DNA of 64,000 nt. Source: Pomphorhynchus laevis (lineage: Eukaryota; Acanthocephala; Palaeacanthocephala; Echinorhynchida; Pomphorhynchidae). The translations under genes were made by a program, and so were the position numbers. Under the pieces are notes generated by a model, which was given only the letters and a program-made list of their open reading frames with translations, did not search any database and had not been told where the DNA came from. The stretch covers positions 154,933 through 218,932 of the forward strand of contig WNNJ02002966.1 of NCBI GenBank assembly GCA_012934845.2, in the 5' to 3' direction. How positions within the stretch are numbered: position 1 is the stretch's first letter; each line of letters opens with the position of its first letter. This document shows positions 58,001 through 64,000 of the stretch, in pieces.

Positions 58001-61000
58001 TGTGTATTTATTTTCTCGTTCTAGGCCAAAAACATCTTGTTTATCCGTTTTGGTAATTTTATAGAAAGCCTTTTAAATTGCCCAAGATGGAAAACCGTTT
58101 TATCTAATAGAATTCTAATTATCTTATTATTTGTTTCAAGTTCATTTATATCGGGAACAACCATCTTACTTCGTAAAAACAAAGAATCGGCAGCAGATAT
58201 TTTCCAAGATGTTGGGACATTGGTATTCCACGAAACAATATTTAAATTATTTAAATTTTTATAATAAACGGATGTTTTCAAAATATAATTTGATGTTCTA
58301 CTAACGACGACATCTAAAAATGATAATCTGTAATCTAATTCTAAGTTTGAAATCTTTTTAAATTAAAAATTACAATGCTTATAAAAACATTGTAATTTTC
58401 TGAAGATGCTGACAGAAGTTAGCGAAATATCAAATAAAATTTCTTCATTCCTTTGATCCAGCTCCAATAATTCTTAAGAACCAAAATATTTAATAAAATT
58501 TACGGACTCATTTTAATAATAAGTTTAATAATATAATATTATTGAATAATAATATAATTATTATTTAATATATAATATAATTTATGAATTTTATGTAACT
58601 ATTATTTTTACAAAATATACACGAATTTGGGTTCCCGCAAATGGACCCATGAATATTTCAGTCATCAATTCAATTACGTTCCATTGCCGAGTAAACGCTA
58701 TTATCGTCAGACGCCATATTATTTTTCGAAGACCTGGGACTCCTCATGCATGCTGATGCAGCAGTGCTATGGCAAAGCCAATTCGCCTCTTCAAATGGCT
58801 GAGATTGTCTGAATAAGGCTAATGATTATGCTATGCCTGTTTGACCGCGACAAGCCGGAGGAGTTGCATGGCCGCCTTGCCGATTCCACCGGAAGTAGAG
58901 AAAATAACTTGGACGAAAATTCCATATTCAATTAGATTTACTCGTTCTTCGTATTTTGAACGCTTGCTACTTTCATTGTATGTGAAGGAAGAAAGCGGGG
59001 CTCTATTGATGTTCGACTGAGCAAAAGGTGAAAATATGTTTACGTTCAGGAACGTACGCTCGAATCGTTCATCTTTTAATCCAGAACACGCAACGTCTAT
59101 AGATAGAAATTTTCATTATCAAATGGTAAGGCACTCAGCCACGTGGGCGCTGAGCAATAGTAATTACTCAGCGTCCGTTATATAATAATTATATATTTCG
59201 TAATATAATATTATTTAATATACTAATAATATTAATAAATAATTAATATTAATAAAATACAAAAATCACGCAGTAAAATATCTGCAAGTTAAATTTAATT
59301 AAAAGTTTCTATTTCATTAAGATATTCAGCTGATCGATTGGTCTTATAACAACATTGTTGGACTTGTCTTGGATAACAATGCGTATCTTTGGAATGCTAC
59401 AACTCACGACACAACACGTGTATGCTCTTGTGAAATCGCGGGAACTTATTTCTCCGGTTTATCTTTTTTGTCAAAAAACGACGTAATCGCCTTGTCAACA
59501 TCAAATGGAAAAATTGAGGTAAATATCTTTTGGTAATCTTATCAAAATTATTATTTAATAATTAATTATTTTAATTATTATATTTAAATTATTTATTATT
59601 ATATAACGGACCAGATCGCTGACTATGCAAACGTCACTGAGCACTATAAATTTTGATTCGCCATTAATAGAACCAGACTTTACACTGAGACAAATTAAAG
59701 AAGCCATTTTAACCAGGCAAATCATCCCGACAATGAATGATAACGATGGTCACATCTTGCTAACTTAAACAGCATATATCTTCTACTTTGATAATGGTTT
59801 CACAATAAAACCGAAATATTAGCAACAATAATATTTTTTTGTCGGAGTATGCCCCTAATCGACGTATAGTCGTTATTATCCGGATTTTGATAAATTAATA
59901 TTATTTTTAATTCATTTTATGTAAAAACATAAAATATATTTCAGCATAATAATTAGATATTGAGTAATTTATTTTGAAACATAAAATTTATTCTTTAGAT
60001 TTAATATATTTAGGTCTTTTCATGTTTATGAGTTTACATGCACAAAATATTTTTTTTATTTTTGATTTATTTTGCTTATTAAATGTACAAATTGAACGTA
60101 GTTTCACCGTTTTTCATTTATAAATTTCAACATCATGAATTACATAAATTGATAAAATTTAATGTTCGTTATAGATAAGAGACTATAAATCAAATAGCCA
60201 TATCAGATGTATTGGCTCTCGTCAATGTAGAGTAGCCACTATCGCATGGAACAATAAAATCCTTGCTAGGTACAGTATTTATATCTATTGCTCATAATGT
60301 TTGTTGTAATGTTTAGTGGATGCCGTAAAGGTCAGATTCATTTAGATGATGTGCGTTGTCCGAATTCTTGTGTCCTTAGAATCGAGAAAGCTCACAGAGA
60401 AGAGGTATGTGCAGTACGCTGGTCACCATGCAGAAAGTATCTGGCCTCCGGTGGAAATGATAATCAGGTTCACATCTGGGATTTCAGAAACGCCATCAGG
60501 CGAGGAAAGGCAAGCCATAACACACTCGTTGAAAATTATACCAAGTCTATGTATTCGTTACCGAGTGATGCGCATAATGCAGCTGTCAAAGCCATTGCTT
60601 GGTGCCCATGGCAGCCATCTCTTCTGGCTACTGCGGGTGGTGCTTCATGCAGATCAATAAGAGTCACTAATATCAACAACAAAGAGACTATTGCCAGCAT
60701 AAAGGATACACGTAGTCAGATAACTGGCTTGATCTGGTCGGACATTCACCGTGAGCTATTGTCCAGTCACGGTCAAGATAAATATCAGTTAACGATTTGG
60801 CGTTGGCCTAATCTTGTTCGAATTTGCGAACTCTTTGACCATAGTGCTCGTATCATTGGCGTTGCTCAATCGCCTGATGGACAGACCGTAGTTAGCGCTG
60901 GTGGCGACGAAACGCTGCGATTTTGGAATTGTTTCAAAATCCCGAAAAGTTTGAAATACAGTAATCAACCAAATAATAACTATCTTGGACTGCTGTCGAA

Positions 61001-61034
61001 TGGTAATAATTTTCTTTGTGGTAATGTCCGCTGA
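45938..61034 (+). CDS. cdc20: Cdc20/fizzy APC/C activator, seven exons
   Basis: Exons: 45938-46070, 51210-51393, 52529-52611, 52760-52900, 59322-59518, 60175-60269 and 60317-61034. Every intron is GT-AG and every phase matches, giving 516 codons, normal for Cdc20. N-terminal features: an RxxL D-box candidate (Arg73-Leu76), C-box DRFIP (105-109, split across exons 2 and 3) and a KEN box (126-128). ERILDAPNIRDDFYIQLIDWS (about 168-188) then leads into a seven-bladed WD40 propeller (EVCAVRWSPCRKYLASGGNDN, AIAWCPWQPSLLATAGG, VVSAGGDETLRFWNC). The C-terminus ends in VR, close to the canonical IR tail. Cdc20 recruits mitotic substrates to the anaphase-promoting complex. The exons look intact; introns 1 (5.1 kb) and 4 (6.4 kb) are swollen by mobile elements. 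Splicing is inferred, and the exon 3-4 junction has an alternative reading (see findings). Confidence 0.88.
46745..46870 (-). repeat. Penelope-associated structured repeat, copy 5
   Basis: The sense strand reads GAGGAAATACGTCATTAGC ... TTTGGCCCCGCTGATATG ... GGGACCGAAAC ... TAGCATAGCAG ... CCTGATGACC. It lies directly 3' of the Penelope RT at 46900-47640 in the same orientation, as copy 4 does with its own RT. It is inside cdc20 intron 1, antisense to the gene. Confidence 0.72.
46871..47640 (-). mobile_element. Penelope-like element copy inside cdc20 intron 1
   Basis: 47371-47598 (FRQVKGVPMGGNSSPIIADLFLSF) and 47124-47387 (MFRYIDDICVFNSSNF ... YLDMNIKLT) encode the RT palm in two frames, nearly identical to 27657-28253. 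A change of frame near 47385 and a stop near 47124 break it. It is 5' truncated at about 47640. Antisense to the host gene. Confidence 0.88.
47641..49600. other. cdc20 intron 1, AT-rich
   Basis: No gene. 47785 and 48105 carry the recurrent CAGTTAGCTGATCTGATT-like motif. 48045-48100 is a TATTAATATA low-complexity run. Confidence 0.5.
49601..49813 (-). mobile_element. tRNA-derived SINE, minus-strand copy
   Basis: The reverse complement reads from CGTCCTGAGTTTGAATCC (B-box region) through GTGTCGAAACG (49735-49725) and CAGAAGCTGATGATACCC (49706-49689) to GCGTCCTTCTG (49671-49661). It ends in GGATAATGCCGTGACACAAT. Here the six bases before CTGATGA (CAGAAG) are again complementary to the six after GTC (CTTCTG), with a paired substitution relative to other copies. 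Confidence 0.8.
49841..50630 (+). mobile_element. Tandemly duplicated SINE unit (2 x 377 bp)
   Basis: 49841-50217 and 50254-50630 align at a constant offset of 413 bases with about five substitutions. Each begins ATCTACACCACTGGAGCAGC, contains the tRNA-like head, the GGGTCGAAACG block (49950; 50363), CTGATGATACCC (49985; 50398) and GCGTCCTGCTG (50015; 50428). Each then runs into unique-looking sequence ending TCAAATAAA. The 36 bp between the units holds an inverted copy of the SINE head (AGGCTGGCTGCTCCAGTGGT). Because non-SINE sequence is included, this is a segmental tandem duplication after insertion, and it is recent. Confidence 0.85.
51210..51393 (+). CDS. cdc20: cdc20 exon 2
   Basis: The acceptor is TTTTTTAATAG| at 51209. 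It encodes QRLCLSAFSTHSKSC ... SRSVLSNK ... KKKTKNGAILD and the first two bases of Arg106, ending at donor CAG|GTATAT. Joined to exon 3 it yields the C-box DRFIP, strong support for the junction. The basic, Ser-rich composition is usual for the disordered Cdc20 N-terminus. Confidence 0.85.
52529..52611 (+). CDS. cdc20: cdc20 exon 3 (C-box / KEN box)
   Basis: The acceptor is TTTTTCAAG|. It encodes FIPCRSAMNMDVCGFLMTN followed by KENN, then IRAP, ending at donor G|GTGAGG in phase 1. The C-box binds the APC/C and the KEN box lets Cdc20 itself be targeted. The frame remains open past this donor to 52727. Confidence 0.85.
52760..52900 (+). CDS. cdc20: cdc20 exon 4
   Basis: The acceptor is TCTTTGTAG|. 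It encodes RNTQDRDWTLCSSDAALL ... HYRYVPNCPERILDAPNIRD and ends in phase 1 at T|GTGAGT. The LDAP block is the conserved lead-in to the WD40 domain. Joining to 59322 restores DDFYIQLIDWS across a 6.4-kb intron. Confidence 0.88.
53110..53216 (+). repeat. Minisatellite, left part (unit about 20 bp)
   Basis: Five or so units of ATTTCATGCCGTTTTTGCT with variants. The array resumes at 56886-56945, so it was split by LINE copy D. Confidence 0.85.
53500..54559 (+). pseudogene. LINE copy D ORF1, broken
   Basis: Knuckle remnants are near 53970-54115 (CHIWGHWSSGCPLL, CEICGSLNDHSERC, CSNC). They precede an open C-terminal stretch 54161-54559 (132 aa) with MDKMNDLIKHLMSKIDVVQS, possibly a short coiled coil, and a basic segment KSKKSPRSKKRIASS. 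Stops interrupt the N-terminal part. Confidence 0.7.
54575..56500 (+). pseudogene. LINE copy D ORF2 (APE endonuclease + RT), broken
   Basis: 54585-54806 encodes SLNILQWNSGDDFALRLLFG ... VIVLKDTRS (endonuclease start; the Glu of the usual QETR is replaced, reading KDTR). RT blocks follow at 55317-55511 and 55508-55846. 55899-56483 encodes SSIVLSKAFKSDRHLVVYAD followed by DTTSMFSG and VKYLGFTVTVKW. A deletion near 55895 joins the fingers to the palm. Multiple stops and frame changes; not functional. Confidence 0.78.
56886..56945 (+). repeat. Minisatellite, right part
   Basis: It continues the units of 53110-53216 (TTTCATGCCGTTTTTGATA) on the far side of LINE copy D. Confidence 0.8.
56946..57600. 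other. cdc20 intron 4, no feature recognised
   Basis: AT-rich sequence. No repeat or gene found. 57288-57312 contains a short inverted repeat (CTAAAGATGC/GCATCTTTAG). Confidence 0.45.
57620..58370 (-). mobile_element. Penelope-like element, C-terminal region with GIY-YIG endonuclease (different family)
   Basis: On the minus strand, 58370-58021 encodes LDYRLSFLDVVVSR ... TSVYYKNLNNLNIVSWNTNV ... LFLRSKM, the post-palm/thumb region of Penelope RTs. After stops comes a GIY-YIG-like module: CLECKKYIW (near 57860), then LETRF-like, TVVLAKETNCLNRKILETYYI and ending KPGVTFNIL near 57630. Here the endonuclease follows the RT, the classic Penelope/Neptune order. It is distinct from the other Penelope family in the window. 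Broken and 5' truncated. It lies within cdc20 intron 4, antisense. Confidence 0.72.
58627..58936 (+). pseudogene. Unrecognised coding-like relic in cdc20 intron 4
   Basis: One frame stays open from 58627 to 58936 apart from a single TGA at 58810-58812. It is visibly less AT-rich than its surroundings. The first part reads GSRKWTHEYFSHQFNYVPLP ... QMAEIV, the second IRLMIMLCLFDRDKPEELHG and onward to ENSIFN. I do not recognise a family. It may be a fragment of a displaced gene or retrocopy. Confidence 0.3.
59322..59518 (+). CDS. cdc20: cdc20 exon 5 (first WD40 blade)
   Basis: The acceptor is TTCATTAAG|. It encodes IQLIDWSYNNIVGLVLDNNA, YLWN and the next blade strand (GTYFSGLSFLSKNDVIALST), ending in phase 0 at GAG|GTAAAT. 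It aligns without gaps to the start of the Cdc20 propeller. Confidence 0.9.
60175..60269 (+). CDS. cdc20: cdc20 exon 6
   Basis: The acceptor is TTATAG|. It encodes IRDYKSNSHIRCIGSRQCR and VATIAWNNKILA plus the first two bases of Ser, ending at AG|GTACAG. It joins over a 47-nt intron to exon 7 to give ILASGCRKGQIHLDDVR, matching the ILSSGSRxG segment of Cdc20. Confidence 0.9.
60317..61034 (+). CDS. cdc20: cdc20 exon 7 (WD40 blades and C-terminus)
   Basis: The long terminal exon of 239 codons covers the remaining blades: HREEVCAVRWSPCRKYLASG, AAVKAIAWCPWQPSLLATAG, ITGLIWSDIHRELLSSHG, QLTIWRWPN and SPDGQTVVSAGGDETLRFWN. It ends NNFLCGNVR. The stop TGA is followed by an A/T-rich 3' UTR. No disruption seen. 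Confidence 0.93.
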
Positions 61035-61991
61035 AATCTATAAGATTTTAAGTTGTAAAAATGTATCTTTTTGTAGTTTATTTATTTTAATCGTCGTTAA
61101 TGATTAACTCATAGATATCGTTAAAAGGTGCAGCTGATTTACTCATTCTTGAAGAAATTCATATAAAAATGCATGGATTTTTAATTCAAATATTGATAAA
61201 AATATTAATGTCTATTACTTTTACAGTAAGTAATATTATTTTGAAACAAATGTATTCCGAATTTGTCCCCAGAGGTAGTTGCTTATCTTTAGAAGTATGT
61301 CCAATGTAGAGGCTTGTCATTGGATAACGTAACCGATTATCATTTAGTGACTATTACTATAAATGTGGATATTCAGGAACATTCATTATTTTAAATTTCT
61401 TCCGGATCGGCCAAAAAAGTAGTAAGACGTTATAGACAGAAATTATGTGCATTTTAGAAGACGTGAAAAAAGTTATTTTCTAGATTTTATGGCTCTTTGA
61501 TATAGTACAATCAGTAAGACGTTTTAGACAGAAAATATGTGTATAGGACATGATAAAAGTTATTTTTTCACGTCTTATTAAGTTATTAAGTTATTTAAGT
61601 TATAAGTTATTAAGTCTTAAGTTAATTTTAGTTAATTCTTATTTATGCGTTTTTGACGTATAATTTAATTTGTCGGTAATAGATAAATGCATCTAGCAAC
61701 TAATCAACAAACGATTGCTGTCATTCTCCATCATTTCCATGAACTCGCTGAATTTGGGTTAGTGAATGTTTAGTTATGATTACTACGCGAGGAGCAAACT
61801 GATTTTCATTAGCGTTTGTTAAAAGAGATTACTCATTAAAGGACAGACGACATAGTGTCTATTGGCAAATACAAGATATTAGCAATTATAGACGCAATTA
61901 CTACATTTTAATGAAAGTCTATAAAATCATAAAATTTTCTTAAACAATAAATATGTAAAAATATTTTTTTATCTCAATAAACTTGTCAATT
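61035..61991. other. Intergenic region between convergent genes
   Basis: AT-rich, presumably holding the 3' UTRs of cdc20 (plus) and the gene at 61992-63170 (minus). Two diverged copies of a TAAGACGTT(A/T)TAGACAGAAA segment occur near 61420 and 61513. Confidence 0.5.
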
Positions 61992-63170
61992 TTAATGGCT
62001 TATTACGCGATTTCTTCTGTTAACCACAAGTGTTCTCTGATGTGATGGATTTTTCGATTTTAACGTATGGCTATCTGTTTCAACAATCTGCCAACAGGTA
62101 CACCTCGTCGATTTTGTCTTCACGTTTTGTGATGGGTTGAAAACTATGATGTCTTGTAAATATCGAGTCTGTAGTGCTTCGTTTGTTGGTTGTTTAGCGC
62201 TACGTTTTGACTGAATATCTGACGTCTTTTGGTCTTGCAGCTTCTTTGCCTTTCTTAAATTATCGTCGTTACTCACCAATGGTATAGTATGTTCGTTACT
62301 TTGCAAAACTGAATTGTCGAATCCAGGTAAACTTTGATCATCCGTAAAGATAACTTGATCTATGTTCGAATTAATCAATTTCGGGGTTTGCGTAACGGCA
62401 AGCTTTACGGCCGAGTCGACATCATGACTGTTTCTTGTAAGCTTTCCCGAACGGTAATCACCATTTTCCCTATGTGTCCTCGTTTCGTTCGTTTCCTTAT
62501 TTGTCGGCTTTTTCCCATTTCTATCAAAATTAATTGACATTTGCCCATCTGTGCCAAATGTATTTATATTATCCGTTGTTACTATTAATGAAGCTTCCTT
62601 CTCAGAGTCCCTAATGCCTGTGCTTGCCCCTGCAGACGATACAGCTGTCGTTTCACTTTCGTTTATAATCCCGTCAGATGTAATGCACACGATTAGAATC
62701 ATTATGAATTTAGATATCCAGTAAATACGTTGCGGACTACGCAACTCCGCGAGTACGACCAATTCAAACACAATGCTGATTACCATAACAGTTTCAATGA
62801 GTTTTATTTGATTTTTTGTTAACCCAATTGCTGCCTTTGTCGATGATGCAGATGGGTGATCACACACTGTGATTTTTAGTTGGTTGTTGTGCTGGTAGCT
62901 TTTTTTAGCAGACGACGAGACCAAAGGCGGGATTATGAAGATTAAATTGTAGGTTACGAATTTAAGACATCCTTCCTGAAGTGTGAAAGCACATGTTATC
63001 ATCAATAGTAGCATCAAGATATAAAATGCTAATATTTGAATCATATACTTTTCTTGCGTTGCTTTCGTCTCAATAACAGCTCCGTTACCCTCATTTTTCT
63101 GTAGTACTATCGTATATAGCAGATGATGATTTGCATATGACCGGGCTATCGTTTTTACCGTGTTAAACAT
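61992..63170 (-). CDS. Predicted multi-pass membrane protein with disordered tail, family unknown
   Basis: A single uninterrupted 392-aa ORF, with base composition more like the M13 and cdc20 exons than like the surrounding DNA. Hydrophobic segments lie at about residues 43-63, 69-85, 125-141 and 150-164, consistent with four membrane spans. They are followed by a long hydrophilic tail (about 170-392) rich in Ser, Thr, Asn and Lys, probably disordered and cytoplasmic or extracellular. A short Cys pair (CTCW) lies near residue 360. I recognise no domain. It is convergent with cdc20. It could be a fast-evolving lineage-specific gene. The ATG at 63170 is the first in frame. Confidence 0.6.
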   Translation of the reverse strand: MFNTVKTIARSYANHHLLYTIVLQKNEGNGAVIETKATQEKYMIQILAFYILMLLLMITCAFTLQEGCLKFVTYNLIFIIPPLVSSSAKKSYQHNNQLKITVCDHPSASSTKAAIGLTKNQIKLIETVMVISIVFELVVLAELRSPQRIYWISKFIMILIVCITSDGIINESETTAVSSAGASTGIRDSEKEASLIVTTDNINTFGTDGQMSINFDRNGKKPTNKETNETRTHRENGDYRSGKLTRNSHDVDSAVKLAVTQTPKLINSNIDQVIFTDDQSLPGFDNSVLQSNEHTIPLVSNDDNLRKAKKLQDQKTSDIQSKRSAKQPTNEALQTRYLQDIIVFNPSQNVKTKSTRCTCWQIVETDSHTLKSKNPSHQRTLVVNRRNRVISH

Positions 63171-63387
63171 TATTTTTACAATACCCCCATAATTACTTGA
63201 CAGAACTAACAGTTCTTAGATCTGAACTGAGTATGCATGATTGTCATGGAAACGTTGGCGTCGAGACAGTAATAATTTAAAATGAAATATTAACTTAACA
63301 ACGCTAAAACTTACGACTTAACAAAAGTTACATGTAATCAACGAAAATAAAAAATACGTAAGTATTAAAGATTTTAATTTTAGATCT

Positions 63388-63838
63388 TTTAATACAATGT
63401 ACATGTGGATTGCAATATATTGGAAAAACATCAAATGTTAAAAACTAGGTTTAGGCAACACATATATAATATACAGCATAAGAGTCAAACTATATTTCAT
63501 AAACATATGAGATTAATAGGACATGATATTAAAAACTGTAAATTATTTATTTTAGAACATATTATCGAAGAAAAATTTCAATATTAAATCAAAAACTATT
63601 AGAAAAAGAAGATTTTTGGATTAAAACGCTTAATTCCATGTACCCATTAGGATTGAATGACGTGGTACAAGGAATTGGCAGAAGTAGTATAATACATAAT
63701 AAACAACTATATTATAATAATCCGGTTAAACGCAAACCAAGAAGTCATGGTGATAAAAGGAATAGGAAAAATAGAGTTAAAAATATTAAAAAAGATATGT
63801 ATATAAATGAACAATTAGAAATATTAAAACAACTTTAA
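63388..63838 (+). mobile_element. Penelope-like GIY-YIG endonuclease module (N-terminal type)
   Basis: About 63388 onward encodes CTCGLQYIGKTSN (GIY-YIG core), then FRQHIYNIQHKSQTIFHKHM, IGHDIKNCKLFILEHI and, after a frame change, FWIKTLNSMYPLGLNDVVQG ... VKRKPRSHGDKRNRKNR. No RT precedes it; the module lies at the start of an otherwise missing element. The endonuclease-first order and the MYPLGLND/RSHG continuation recall Naiad-type Penelope elements. That suits the RT copies elsewhere in this window, which end without an endonuclease. The assignment to the same family is inference. Confidence 0.68.
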
Positions 63839-63939
63839 ACATTAAATCAACTTTTAACAACTTTTAAATAATTCTAAAAGTAAAGAAATAATAGGATCAG
63901 ATTTAAAGATTATTTATTCCTAAGATAAGTTATATTTCT

Positions 63940-64000
63940 TATATTATCTATTATAATATAATATAATATATTATATTATAATATATATTATATTATAATA
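63940..64000. repeat. TATAATA low-complexity run at the window end
   Basis: ATTATAATATAATATAATAT-type units continue to the window edge. Confidence 0.7.

Noticed and set aside
60346-60660. Alternative-frame ORF across cdc20 exon 7
   Set aside because: It overlaps the conserved WD40 frame and has no recognisable domain.
1-64000. CRISPR arrays, bacterial operons or prophage
   Set aside because: No regularly spaced repeats with unique spacers and no bacterial gene organisation. Introns, SINEs and LINEs show a eukaryotic genome.

Overview
This is a 64 kb window of an AT-rich animal genome, probably an invertebrate. The evidence is spliced genes with GT-AG introns (one only 47 nt), a Cdc20/fizzy cell-cycle gene, an M13 (neprilysin-type) ectopeptidase, and a dense, nested load of LINEs, Penelope-like elements, tRNA-derived SINEs and Ty3/gypsy fossils. 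The LINE ORF1 zinc knuckles look arthropod-like, but I cannot fix the phylum.

Layout. 1-3.9 kb: head-to-tail APE-type LINE copies, one holding a Penelope fragment. 3.9-9.9 kb: AT-rich DNA with a 1.08 kb fold-back element, a 95-bp tandem duplication, a near-perfect type III hammerhead ribozyme fold (7591-7668) and a 38-nt palindrome. 9.9-12.2 kb: intronless M13 peptidase gene, minus strand. 12.9-16.3 kb: third LINE copy with an internal deletion. 16.8-23.1 kb: a reverse transcriptase with a restriction-like endonuclease C-terminus, flanked by apparently identical 1,276-bp direct repeats. 23-30.3 kb: AT-rich DNA, Penelope copies, a recurrent structured repeat and a SINE cluster. 30-44 kb: two old, heavily broken Ty3/gypsy fossils in opposite orientation, riddled with CR1/L2-like LINE insertions. 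45.9-61.0 kb: a seven-exon Cdc20 gene whose introns hold Penelope, SINE and LINE insertions. 61.9-63.2 kb: an unrecognised membrane protein gene convergent with Cdc20. 63.4-63.8 kb: an isolated Penelope-type GIY-YIG endonuclease module.

Only three host protein genes are supported: the M13 peptidase, cdc20 and the orphan membrane protein. All exon phases of the Cdc20 model agree and give 516 codons with C-box, KEN box and WD40 propeller.

The least ordinary signals are RNA-structural: the hammerhead fold at 7.6 kb; a tRNA-derived SINE whose copies carry the three hammerhead sequence blocks in a permuted order, with a compensatory change in stem I; and a repeat next to Penelope copies with a pseudoknot-like set of pairings that co-varies between five copies. 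The direct-repeat-flanked RT/endonuclease element is the best candidate for an unusual mobile-element architecture. All protein assignments come from reading motifs, without database searches.
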